From the NCBI RefSeq assembly GCF_018141105.1, contig NZ_CP054839.1, forward strand, positions 62,001 through 126,000: a DNA stretch of 64,000 nt, given 5' to 3'. The translations under genes and the position numbers were made by a program. Origin of the DNA: Saccharopolyspora erythraea. GTDB taxonomy: Bacteria > Actinomycetota > Actinomycetes > Mycobacteriales > Pseudonocardiaceae. This document shows positions 8,856 to 16,578 of the stretch, piece by piece. Position 1 is the first letter of the stretch. Each line of letters starts with the position of its first letter. The notes under the pieces were generated by a model. It was not told the DNA's origin, did not search any database, and was given only the letters and a program-made list of their open reading frames with translations.

Positions 8856-9493
8856 GCTCTCTCCTCGCGATGTGGATTTATCATGAAAATGACGGGCAAT
8901 TGTTAATTGCTCACCGGCGGGCCGCTATTATCCCCTCTGTGGCTGCGTGCTGTAGCTGCTCGGTCGAAAATTGATTCGCCACTGGCCGGCTGCCTCGGGG
9001 GCCACTAGATCATATTTCGGTGATCCTGCGCGCGGTAGTCGTCCCATTCGTTCATCGCCTCTGGTGGACGCCAGGGTCCTAGTGCCCGTGCGGGTGGCTC
9101 GAAGCCGAAAAATCAATGACGGACGGTGATTTCGATCGGTGTCCGACCATCCTCCGGGTAGGTTTCCGGTATCGCTTGTATGACCCCGAATGCGGGTTTA
9201 GGGTGGACGAGTCACCGGGGGATAACGGTGACTGCTCCGATCAACGGGAGTGATAACAGTGCGCGGATGAGTGGATCACCCGCATGTGCCCTCCGACCGC
9301 GGGGAATTGGGACGGGGGACTCCCACGAGAGCCCTGCGGAACCAATCGCGGCAGCGAGGGTGCGGACGATCGGAAATGATCGTTGACACCCGTCCAGGCC
9401 TGTGCACCGGTATGGGGGCGGGCCGGGCGCGGAGAAGCCTTCTAGGGAAACGGCCCACCAGGGCCGAGAGACCCGGAAAGCGAGAGATCGGAA
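8856..9493. other. Intergenic region upstream of decarboxylase and mini-protein
   Basis: About 640 bp, divergent between the decarboxylase (-) and the Trp/Gly mini-protein (+). It is less GC-rich near 8880-9180. A TTGACA hexamer at 9391-9396 could be a -35 box for the mini-protein, but no well-spaced -10 was found. Short open frames here are not convincing. Confidence 0.4.
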
Positions 9494-9661
9494 ATGAGAA
9501 TCAGCACTGTGTTCTTCTCCGGCAAGAACCGCAACCACCACCGCGGTGGCTGGGGCTGGGGCAACGGCTGGGGCTGGGGCTGGGGCCACGGCTGGGGCTG
9601 GGGCCACGGCTGGGGCTGGGGCCACTGGGGCGGCTGGTGGGGCCGTTGGTGGGACTGCTGA
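9494..9661 (+). CDS. 55-residue Trp/Gly/His-rich mini-protein
   Basis: ATG 9494 to TGA 9661 encodes MRISTVFFSGKNRNHHRGG followed by a repetitive tail of WGWGNG, WGWGWGHG and WGWGHG units ending WWGRWWDC. Fourteen of 55 residues are Trp, an extreme bias maintained by TGG-GGC alternation, with a lone C-terminal Cys. There is no signal peptide and no recognised family. The segment before the tail ends in Gly-Gly, resembling a double-glycine leader, but this could be coincidence. A purine-rich stretch (GGAAAGCGAGAGATCGGAA) precedes the ATG. A 15-bp hairpin closes the unit before an ABC exporter gene, so the two appear to be separate transcripts. Function unknown; candidates are a modified-peptide precursor, a nucleic-acid or cell-wall binding peptide, or a non-functional repeat. 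Confidence 0.6.
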   Translation: MRISTVFFSGKNRNHHRGGWGWGNGWGWGWGHGWGWGHGWGWGHWGGWWGRWWDC

Positions 9662-9702
9662 GCGTCCCGCTCCCACGAGCTATCCAGCGATGAGATGAAG
9701 CG

Positions 9703-9735
9703 GCGTAGCTCCCACTCCCTGAGTGGGAGCTACGC
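9703..9735 (+). terminator. 15-bp hairpin terminator after mini-protein
   Basis: Perfect inverted repeat GCGTAGCTCCCACTC (9703-9717) / GAGTGGGAGCTACGC (9721-9735) with a 3-nt loop. It separates the mini-protein gene from the ABC exporter and argues against an exporter start as early as 9723, which would fall inside the hairpin. Confidence 0.85.
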
Positions 9736-9764
9736 GTGTCCTACGACGGTTGCGGGGTGAGAGA

Positions 9765-11627
9765 GTGCTGGGGGCGATGAGATGGCTGCTGCAACCAGCG
9801 GCGCCGGATTCCGAAGGGCTGGTCGAGGCCGCGCCGACGTTGCGCGTGCGGGAGGTGTTCGGCCGGTTCTGGCCGGACGCCCGCCCGTTCTGGGGCTGGA
9901 TGGTGCTCAGCCTGGTGCTGGTGCTGCTGTCCCCGCTGCTGGACGGCGCGGCGATCTGGTTGTTCAAGATCGTCATCGACGACGTGCTGACCCCGCGCGA
10001 CTTCGCGCTGTTCCCGGCGGTCGCCGCCGCCTACGCCGGGATCACGATCTTCGGCGGTGCGATCGACTTCGCCTCCTCCTACCTCACGGTCTGGATCGGC
10101 GAGAACTTCCTGCACCGGATGCGCACCCGGGTGTTCGCCCACCTGCACACGCTCTCGGTCGGCTTCTTCGACCGCAGGCGGCTCGGTGACACCATCAGCA
10201 GGCTCACCGGTGACGTCGGGGCCATCGAGAGCCTGGTGCTGTCGGGGATCTCGCAGACCGTCTCCTCGCTGGTCAAGGTCGTGGTCTTCGCCGGGGTGAT
10301 CTTCTACCTCGACTGGCGGCTGGCCCTGGTGGCGCTGGTGGCGGTCCCGCTGTTCCTCTGGGTCGCCCGGTTCTTCTCCCGGCGCATCAAGATCGCGTCC
10401 CGCGAGGTGCGGGGGCGCAGCGGCTCCATCACCACCGTCGCCGAGGAGAGCCTCGGCAACGCCCCGCTCATCCAGGCCTACGGCCGCGAGCAGGCAGAGG
10501 TAGGCCGCTTCTACCGGCAGAGCATCGGCAACGTCCGCGCCGAGCTGGCGACCGCCCGCATCGGGGCGGCGTTCTCGCCGCTGGTCGACCTGGTCGAGGT
10601 CCTGGGCGTGATGGCGATCCTCGGCGTCGGTATCTGGGAGCTGGCGTCGGACCGCATCAGCCTGGGCGGGCTGCTCGCCTTCCTGGTGTACCTGTCGCAG
10701 CTCTACACGCCGGTGCGCAACCTCGGGCAGCTCGCCAACACCGTGTTCGAGGCGTCGGCCGGTGCCGAGCGCATCGCCGAGCTGCTCGACCAGAAACCGC
10801 ACGTCCGGACGCCGGACAACCCGGTCCGGATCGGCCGGACCGAGGGGACGCTGAGCGTCGAGCAGGTCGGCTTCCGCTACCCGGACACCGGCGTCGACGT
10901 GCTGTCCGGGATCAGTTTCCAGGCGCTGCCGGGCACGACGACGGCGGTGGTCGGCGCCAGCGGTGCGGGCAAGTCCACGCTCACCAAGCTGCTGCTGCGC
11001 TTCTACGACCCGACCGAGGGCCGCATCCGGCTCGACGGCCACGACCTGCGCGAGCTGGACCTGAGCGAGCTGCGGTCCAACATCGCCATCGTGCTCCAGG
11101 AGACGCTGCTGCTCGACGGGACCATCGGCGAGAACATCCGGGCGGGCAAGGCCGACGCCGACGACCGCGAGGTGGTCGAGGCGGCCAAGGCGGCCGACGC
11201 GCACGAGTTCATCCTCGACCTGCCCGACGGCTACGACACCCGCGTCGGCCAGCGGGGCAGGCTGCTCTCCGGTGGTCAGCGCCAGAGAATCGCGATCGCG
11301 CGGGCGATGATCCGCGACGCACCGGTGCTGCTGCTGGACGAGCCGACGACGAGTCTCGACGCCGAGGCGAGCAAGCGCGTGCTCGGTCCGCTGCGCCGGT
11401 TGATGTCCGGGCGCACGACGATCGTCATCTCGCACAACCTGCTCACCGTCGCCGACGCCGACCACATCGTCTACCTCGACCACGGCGTGGTCGTCGAGTC
11501 CGGCACGCACGCCGAGCTGCTCGCCAACGACCGCGGCTACGCCAACCTCTACCGGCTGCACCACCCGGCGGAGGTGCGGCCCAACGGCTCCTCGAGCGGC
11601 AACGCCGAACGCTGGGTCCGGCCCTGA
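9765..11627 (+). CDS. ABC exporter (fused membrane and ATPase domains)
   Basis: About 620-residue half-transporter acting as a dimer, exporting an unknown (probably lipid or drug-like) substrate. The N-terminal six-helix ABC transmembrane domain (about residues 40-320) is followed by a nucleotide-binding domain with Walker A GASGAGKST, Q-loop VLQET, signature LSGGQRQRIAIARA, Walker B VLLLDEPTTSLD and switch His in VISHNL. No C39 peptidase domain is present. The frame is open from 9723, but that lies within the terminator hairpin; GTG 9765 (preceded by GGGGTGAGAGA) or ATG 9777 are better starts. It lies 100 bp after the Trp/Gly mini-protein; a functional link is possible but unproven. Confidence 0.88.
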   Translation: MLGAMRWLLQPAAPDSEGLVEAAPTLRVREVFGRFWPDARPFWGWMVLSLVLVLLSPLLDGAAIWLFKIVIDDVLTPRDFALFPAVAAAYAGITIFGGAIDFASSYLTVWIGENFLHRMRTRVFAHLHTLSVGFFDRRRLGDTISRLTGDVGAIESLVLSGISQTVSSLVKVVVFAGVIFYLDWRLALVALVAVPLFLWVARFFSRRIKIASREVRGRSGSITTVAEESLGNAPLIQAYGREQAEVGRFYRQSIGNVRAELATARIGAAFSPLVDLVEVLGVMAILGVGIWELASDRISLGGLLAFLVYLSQLYTPVRNLGQLANTVFEASAGAERIAELLDQKPHVRTPDNPVRIGRTEGTLSVEQVGFRYPDTGVDVLSGISFQALPGTTTAVVGASGAGKSTLTKLLLRFYDPTEGRIRLDGHDLRELDLSELRSNIAIVLQETLLLDGTIGENIRAGKADADDREVVEAAKAADAHEFILDLPDGYDTRVGQRGRLLSGGQRQRIAIARAMIRDAPVLLLDEPTTSLDAEASKRVLGPLRRLMSGRTTIVISHNLLTVADADHIVYLDHGVVVESGTHAELLANDRGYANLYRLHHPAEVRPNGSSSGNAERWVRP

Positions 11628-11633
11628 CCGGGA

Positions 11634-11674
11634 ACGAGCCCGGCCCCGACCGCTGTGGTCGGGGCCGGGCTCGT
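11634..11674. terminator. Bidirectional 18-bp hairpin terminator
   Basis: Perfect stem ACGAGCCCGGCCCCGACC (11634-11651) / GGTCGGGGCCGGGCTCGT (11657-11674), loop GCTGT, between the convergent ABC exporter (+) and flavin monooxygenase (-) genes. Confidence 0.9.
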
Positions 11675-11685
11675 CTCCGCGGGTC

Positions 11686-12915
11686 TCAGGACGTCAGCGG
11701 AACCCGCTGCTGCCGCAGCGCCGGCATCTTCGACTCACCCCGCCGCAGAGCCAGTACCCGGCGCCGGCCCGTGTCGATGACCCGCATCGTCCTGCGTACC
11801 GCGGGAACCTGCGTCGCCCGGTGCAGCTGGTAGCGCCACGGCGGCTGCAGACCGTGCCGCGACGCCATCGCGTAGGCGAACGCCGTGGCGTCCCGGTCCA
11901 GGTAGTCGTCGGCGTGCTCGAACCACGCCATGCTGCTGCGCGCCGCCGCCTGCACCGGGCGCAGCGCCGCCCGGGCCAGCCGGTCGTACTCGTGCAGCGC
12001 GGCCGACACCGACTCGCCCTCGTAGAGGCACTGGGCGAGACCGATGGCGTCCAGCATCGCCAGCCGGGTGCCGGACCCGATGGTGAAGTGCGTCGTGTGC
12101 GCGGCGTCGCCCATCAACGCGATGTTGCCGTGGACCCAGCTCTGGTTGCGCACCTGCGTGAACCGCATCCACTGCGCGGGCCTCCCTCGCGACTGGCTGA
12201 TCAGCCTGCGCCCGCCGAGCGGCCGTTCGAAGATCTTCTCCAGCAGCCGCACGCCGTCCTCCTCGGTGCGCGAGTCGAACCCCAGCGCCTCCCAGGTCTG
12301 CGCCGTGCACTCGACGATGCAGGTGCTGATCCCGGCGCTGGACGGATAGGCGTGGAACCAGATCCAGCCCGCCGGGGTCTCCTCGAACGCGAAGGTGAAC
12401 CGGTCGAACACCTTGTCCGTGCCCAGCCAGATGTAGGGGTTGTTGCCCACATCGATCTGGGTGCCGAACTCCTGCTCGTGGGTTTGCCGGACCCGGCTGT
12501 GCACGCCGTCCGCACCGACGATCAGGTCGGCGTCGGCGAGCTCGGAGAGGTCCTCCACACCGTGCCGGTACCGCACGTCCACGCCCAGCGACCGCGCCCG
12601 GTTCGCCAGGACTTCCAGCAGCGCCGCCCGCCCGAGGCTGTAGCCGTAACCGCCGAGGTAGGCCGAGTCCTCGCCGCGGAGGCAGATCTCCTGCTCCTGC
12701 CACAGCGTGGAGGCCGCGCGCAGCTGCTGCCCGCTCTCCCGGTCGTTGCTGTAGAGCACGTCGAGCAGGTCGTCCCAGTACACGACGCCCCATCCGTAGG
12801 TCGCGCCCGGTGGATCACGTTCGATGACGCTGATGTCGTTGCCCGCGTCTCGCAGCTTCGCCGAGATGGCGAAATACAACCCGGCCGGCCCGGCCCCGAC
12901 GCACTTGATCTTCAT
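11686..12915 (-). CDS. FAD-dependent monooxygenase (aryl-CoA/salicylyl hydroxylase-like)
   Basis: 409-residue class A flavin monooxygenase. The Rossmann start MKIKCVGAGPAGLYFAISAK with GxGxxG at about 7-12, YGWGVVYWDDLL, LIVGADGVHSRVR (DG motif) and MGDAAHTTHF (GD motif, about residue 270) fit the FAD/NADH aromatic hydroxylases. The N-terminal wording is closest to what I remember of salicylyl-CoA 5-hydroxylase and anthraniloyl-CoA monooxygenase relatives; substrate is inference. ATG 12915 has GGGAGG upstream; the longer open frame reaching 13518 is the shadow of the NAT gene. It follows the arylamine N-acetyltransferase on the same strand (143-bp gap), suggesting a small aromatic-compound operon. 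Confidence 0.83.
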   Translation of the reverse strand: MKIKCVGAGPAGLYFAISAKLRDAGNDISVIERDPPGATYGWGVVYWDDLLDVLYSNDRESGQQLRAASTLWQEQEICLRGEDSAYLGGYGYSLGRAALLEVLANRARSLGVDVRYRHGVEDLSELADADLIVGADGVHSRVRQTHEQEFGTQIDVGNNPYIWLGTDKVFDRFTFAFEETPAGWIWFHAYPSSAGISTCIVECTAQTWEALGFDSRTEEDGVRLLEKIFERPLGGRRLISQSRGRPAQWMRFTQVRNQSWVHGNIALMGDAAHTTHFTIGSGTRLAMLDAIGLAQCLYEGESVSAALHEYDRLARAALRPVQAAARSSMAWFEHADDYLDRDATAFAYAMASRHGLQPPWRYQLHRATQVPAVRRTMRVIDTGRRRVLALRRGESKMPALRQQRVPLTS

Positions 12916-13058
12916 GCCCCCCGCACCTCCCATGTCGGCGGCGCCGGACAGGGCCGGCACCGCGGAGTGGGTCGCCACGGGCCCCGAACCGTGGACTGGG
13001 GCCCGCCTCGCCCCATGCTGCACCGCACGGGCCGGGGCCGCACGGCGCGGACCGGGAG

Positions 13059-13916
13059 TTATGCGGTGTCGCGGCGCAGGTGCGCGAGCAGGGCCGTGTC
13101 GTCTTCGGCATCGAGTTCGATGCCGAAGACCTCCGAAACCGCCTTGGGCACCTCGCCCGCCTCCAGCGTCTGCTTCTCGACCGAACCGTCCGGCCGGTGG
13201 GTGGTCAGCACCATCTCGTCGAGCACGTGCAGCACGCCCGGCTCCATCCGCTGCAACGCCACCCGCCCGACGAACGGCGAGTTCGGATGCGTGGACACGT
13301 AGTGGTTGCCCACCACGTAGTCGATGGCGTAGGCCGGGTTGAGCGGGAAGTGGTGCATGTCCTCCCACCCGTCGCCCGCCGGCCGCTGGACCTCCCACTC
13401 GCCGGTGCCGCCGTCGCGCGCGAGCCGGTGGGTCCAGCCGCCGTGCGACATCACGGTGCCGTCGGCGAACTCGATGGGCTGCAGCGGGCTGCTGCCGAAG
13501 CCGACGTCGCAGAGCCACCTCGCATCGGTGTCGGCGGTCGTCACCAGCGGCACCGCGTGGGTGGCGGGCCGCAGCTTGCCGCTGCCCAGGCTCACCCGGG
13601 AAAGCAGCCCGGTCACGCCGAAGCCGAGCCGCTCCGCGACCGCTGAGAACAGCCGGGCGTGCTCGAAGCAGTAGCCGCCCCGGGCCCGGCGGACCAGCTT
13701 GTCCTGCAGCGGGTCCAGGTCGAGCGGGAGGCCGCGGCCGAGCACGATCTCCAGGTTCTCGAAGGGAATCGAGGTCACGTGAGCGAAGTGCAGCGCGCGC
13801 AGCGTCTCGATGGTCGGCGACCGGTCGCCGCGGTAGCCGATCCTGGCGAGGTAGGCGTCCAGGTCGAGCCGTTCGCCTTCCCAGCCGCGGCCCTCGCGGT
13901 GCTTGCTCGTATCCAT
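13059..13916 (-). CDS. nat: Arylamine N-acetyltransferase (NAT / amide-synthase family)
   Basis: 285-residue enzyme transferring acetyl (or acyl) groups to aromatic amines; relatives such as RifF close ansamycin macrolactams. The Cys-His-Asp triad is intact: RARGGYCFEHARLF (Cys near 82), RPATHAVPLV (His near 120) and LCDVGFG (Asp near 137). RBS GGGAGGAAGC precedes ATG 13916. Length (about 280) fits stand-alone NATs. It is transcribed with a downstream flavin monooxygenase and divergently from an IclR regulator, which together suggest acylation and hydroxylation of an aromatic amine under IclR control. No polyketide synthase is nearby, so detoxification or catabolism is more likely than macrolactam formation. 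Confidence 0.9.
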   Translation of the reverse strand: MDTSKHREGRGWEGERLDLDAYLARIGYRGDRSPTIETLRALHFAHVTSIPFENLEIVLGRGLPLDLDPLQDKLVRRARGGYCFEHARLFSAVAERLGFGVTGLLSRVSLGSGKLRPATHAVPLVTTADTDARWLCDVGFGSSPLQPIEFADGTVMSHGGWTHRLARDGGTGEWEVQRPAGDGWEDMHHFPLNPAYAIDYVVGNHYVSTHPNSPFVGRVALQRMEPGVLHVLDEMVLTTHRPDGSVEKQTLEAGEVPKAVSEVFGIELDAEDDTALLAHLRRDTA

Positions 13917-14215
13917 AGCTTCCTCCCTATATCCGGTAGTGAAGGTAGGACTTCGAGCGCGGTGGAACTCAACGGTGCGCGCCGCCCGGAACGCGGGAAG
14001 GCAAGAGATCTCGGTTACACCTGCGCCGCCGGGCGGCCGCTCGCGCCCGCGTTCCGCCTCCGGCGGGAGGAGCCCGTGCGCGAGCCGGGACGTCCCCGAG
14101 CAGCGTGGACGTTCCGAAGGGTCACCCGACGGTGGCTGCGAAATGACTCGAGACTGTGTCTTGGCGTCGCGCGGTGACTGTGCTGGGCTGTTGCCGTCAC
14201 GACAGGAGGTACGAA
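13917..14215. other. Divergent intergenic region, NAT / IclR regulator
   Basis: About 300 bp holding both promoters of the divergent nat and iclR-family genes. No perfect palindrome typical of an IclR operator was found by eye. An AT-rich patch (CTATATCC) lies just upstream of nat near 13926. Confidence 0.4.
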
Positions 14216-15004
14216 ATGGCGGGCAACAGCCGAGATGCCGGTCGTTCGGTCACGGCGCGTGCACTGAGCGTCCTGACGGCTTTCGACATCGACCACAGCC
14301 GGCTGACCCTGACCGCCATCGCCCGCCGCGCGGGCATCCCGCTGGCCACCGCGCACCGCCTGGTCCGCGAACTGGAGCACTGGGGCGCGCTGCACCGCGA
14401 CTCCGAAGGGCGGTACTCGATCGGCCTGCGGCTGTGGGAGATCGGCCTGCTCTCGCCGGTGAACTCGACGCTGCGCCAGGTCGCCCTGCCGTTCATGCAG
14501 GAGCTGTGCGCCGCCACCCGCGACAACGTGCACCTGGCCGTGCGCGACGGCACCGAGGCCGTCTACGTCGAGAAGCTCACCGCGCACACCTCCGTGCCGA
14601 TCGTCTCCCGCAGCGGCGGCAGGCTGCCGCTGCACGCGACCAGCGTCGGCAAGGTGCTGCTCGCCCACGCGCCCGCGTCGCTGCTCCAGGAGTGCTGCGA
14701 GCACGGTCTCTCCCGGCACACCCCCTACACGATCACCGAGCCCGGCAGGCTCGGACGTGAGCTGCAGGGCGTGCGCGCCCGGGGCTTCGCCCAGGCGACC
14801 GAGGAGATGAGCCTGGGCAACTGCTCGGTCGCGGTCCCGGTGCGCGACGCGACCGGCTCCGTCGTCGCCGCGCTCGGCCTGGTCGCGCACAGCGTGCGGG
14901 CCGAGGTGGTCAAGCTGGTGAAGCCGCTGCTGCCCGCGGCGGAGTCGATCCGGCAGCGGCTGCTGGAGAAGGACCCGGCCTCCGACGGCATGCTTTCACC
15001 CTGA
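14216..15004 (+). CDS. IclR-family transcriptional regulator
   Basis: 262-residue DNA-binding protein. The N-terminal winged HTH (about residues 12-75; LTLTAIARRAGIPLATAHR is the recognition region, GRYSIGLRLWEIG the wing) is followed by the IclR effector domain with LHATSVGKVLLA, TITEPGRLGRELQ and the SVAVPVRDATGSVVAALG strand typical of the family. ATG 14216 has GGAGGT upstream; the frame is open from 14156 but without an RBS. Its divergent neighbours nat and monooxygenase are the likely targets, sensing an aromatic acid or amine; the effector is unknown. Confidence 0.9.
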   Translation: MAGNSRDAGRSVTARALSVLTAFDIDHSRLTLTAIARRAGIPLATAHRLVRELEHWGALHRDSEGRYSIGLRLWEIGLLSPVNSTLRQVALPFMQELCAATRDNVHLAVRDGTEAVYVEKLTAHTSVPIVSRSGGRLPLHATSVGKVLLAHAPASLLQECCEHGLSRHTPYTITEPGRLGRELQGVRARGFAQATEEMSLGNCSVAVPVRDATGSVVAALGLVAHSVRAEVVKLVKPLLPAAESIRQRLLEKDPASDGMLSP

Positions 15005-15198
15005 TTTCCCCGACGTCACCTGAATGGAGGATCGCCGGGCTGAAGTCGAGTTGTCGCTCATCGACCAGTCACCGACCGCTGCCGTCCGCCGGTCGCAGAA
15101 GCCGCCGCCGCACCGCCTGTGAAAGCCGCTGAGCTGTTTTAGTCATCGGTACCACCACGCCAGTGGCCTTCGCAGTGCATCGAGGGAGGCGGAAGACC

Positions 15199-15837
15199 GT
15201 GACCGGAACGCCGGGACGTACCGCGATCGACAACGAGATTCGGGTCTGCTCGGCCCACGTGCGGTCACCGCTGGACTTACCGTCCTCCATAGGCAAGCTG
15301 GCCGAGCAGTCGGTGCGCGTGCTGGGCTGGTCCGGCAGCCTGCTGCCGCCGCTGAAGCTGCTGGGCAGGCACGTCGTGCCGGTGGCCGACCTGGTGCCCG
15401 ACGCGCACGCCGAGCGGCTCTGCCTGGGCAGCGAACCGGTGCTGGACCGGGCCGAGATCGCCACCTGGGTCTGGCCGGAGATGGACGGCAGGGTGCCGCC
15501 GCCCGCCGCCAGGGTCACCGGCGTGCTCGCCCCCGCCCGGCACTGGCGCAGCGCCCTGACCGCGGCCGTGCCCTTCGCGCGGTTCACCAACACCGCGATC
15601 GTCGTGCCGCGCAGCGTCACCGTCGCGCCGGACTTCATGTCCACCTGCCTGATCCGCGCGCGGCAGTTCGGCATCGGCGTGCTCTCCGCCGACGGCGAGA
15701 GCGTGCAGAGCGAGCTGGAAGGCCGTTGCTTCGACGACCAGCCGCCGGTGGAGCACACCGCGGTCTCGCGCTGGATCAACGAGGTCGTCTACCAGCAACT
15801 GCTGGCCGTCGAGGTCCCGGCCCCGACCCGCGGCTGA
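15199..15837 (+). CDS. Conserved-looking hypothetical protein, 212 aa
   Basis: Soluble protein without recognised domain. GTG 15199 is preceded by GGAGGCGGAAG, a good ribosome site, so I prefer it over the ATG at 15163. Notable segments: SIGKLAEQSVRVLGWSG, FARFTNTAIVVPRSV, RARQFGIGVLSADGESV (alternating strand/helix, resembling a nuclease-like core but with no firm motif) and a C-terminal helix VSRWINEVVYQQLLA. No signal peptide or membrane helix. Flanked by the IclR regulator (195-bp gap) and, after a hairpin, an NAD(P)-binding reductase. Function unknown. Confidence 0.7.
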   Translation: MTGTPGRTAIDNEIRVCSAHVRSPLDLPSSIGKLAEQSVRVLGWSGSLLPPLKLLGRHVVPVADLVPDAHAERLCLGSEPVLDRAEIATWVWPEMDGRVPPPAARVTGVLAPARHWRSALTAAVPFARFTNTAIVVPRSVTVAPDFMSTCLIRARQFGIGVLSADGESVQSELEGRCFDDQPPVEHTAVSRWINEVVYQQLLAVEVPAPTRG

Positions 15838-15843
15838 CGCGCC

Positions 15844-15868
15844 GCGAGCGCCGTCCGGCGGCGCTCGC
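15844..15868 (+). terminator. Hairpin terminator
   Basis: Stem GCGAGCGCCG (15844-15853) / CGGCGCTCGC (15859-15868), loop TCCGG, just after the 212-aa gene. Confidence 0.65.
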
Positions 15869-15905
15869 CGGAACGCCGTCGAGCGCGACCGGGCGAGCAC
15901 CGAAC

Positions 15906-15911
15906 TAGGGT
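15906..15911 (+). promoter_or_regulatory. -10 box of a probable leaderless promoter
   Basis: TAGGGT at 15906-15911 is followed by exactly 7 nt and then the ATG of the reductase (15919). No Shine-Dalgarno is present, so transcription probably begins at or next to the start codon. Confidence 0.55.
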
Positions 15912-15918
15912 TGTCGGC

Positions 15919-16575
15919 ATGCGAGTCGCGATAGCTGGTGGACACGGTCAGATCGCCCGGCTGCTCGGTGCGGCGCTCGCCGCGCGCGGGGACTCCGCGC
16001 TCGGCCTGGTGCGCAACCCCGAACACGAAGCCGACCTGCGCGCCGACGGGATCGTGCCGGTCGTCGCCGACCTGGAGCAGATCGGCACCGACGAACTCGC
16101 GAGGTACCTCGAGGGCTTCGACGCCGCGGTGTTCGCCGCCGGGGCCGGCCCGGGCAGCGGCGCGCAGCGCAAGGACACAGTGGACCGCGCGGCGTCGGCG
16201 CTGCTGGCCGACGCGTGCGAACGCGCGGGTGTGCGGCGCTTCGTCCAGGTGAGCGCGATGGGCACCGAAGGCCCGTACCCGCCCGACATCGGCGAGGTCT
16301 TCGCCGCCTACCTCGACGCCAAGGGCGCGGCGGAGCAGGACCTGCGCGAGCGCGACCTGGACTGGACGATCCTGCGGCCCGGCAGGCTGACCGACGACGC
16401 CCCGACCGGACGGGTCCGCATCGGCGCGTCGGTGGCGAGGGCCGAGATCACCCGCGCCGACGTCGCATCGGTCGTCATCGCGCTGCTCGACGAACCGGCA
16501 TCGGTCCGCAAGGTCCTCGAAGCGGTCAACGGCGACACCCCGATCCCCGACGGCGTGCGGGCGGCCGTCGCCTGA
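15919..16575 (+). CDS. NAD(P)-binding atypical short-chain reductase (NmrA/YwnB-like)
   Basis: 218-residue cytoplasmic Rossmann protein. The N-terminal MRVAIAGGHGQIARLLGAAL carries the GxxGxxG nucleotide-binding turn; AGVRRFVQVSAMG replaces the classical Ser and the YxxxK is degenerate (FAAYLDAKGAAEQDL), as in SDR_a5-type sugar-epimerase-like proteins; LDWTILRPGRLTDD is a family signature. Substrate unknown; such proteins are redox sensors or quinone/flavin-related reductases. The ATG lies 7 nt after a TAGGGT box, suggesting a leaderless transcript. It ends 3 bp before the convergent lactone oxidase gene. Confidence 0.82.
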   Translation: MRVAIAGGHGQIARLLGAALAARGDSALGLVRNPEHEADLRADGIVPVVADLEQIGTDELARYLEGFDAAVFAAGAGPGSGAQRKDTVDRAASALLADACERAGVRRFVQVSAMGTEGPYPPDIGEVFAAYLDAKGAAEQDLRERDLDWTILRPGRLTDDAPTGRVRIGASVARAEITRADVASVVIALLDEPASVRKVLEAVNGDTPIPDGVRAAVA

Positions 16576-16578
16576 CGC

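Noticed and set aside
9723-9764. ABC exporter start at GTG 9723
   Set aside because: The codon lies inside the right arm of the 15-bp terminator hairpin and has no ribosome site.
9276-9976. Other short ORFs around the Trp/Gly mini-protein
   Set aside because: They lack ribosome sites and have shadow composition; those reading APAVAPAP are the antisense of the TGG-GGC repeat.
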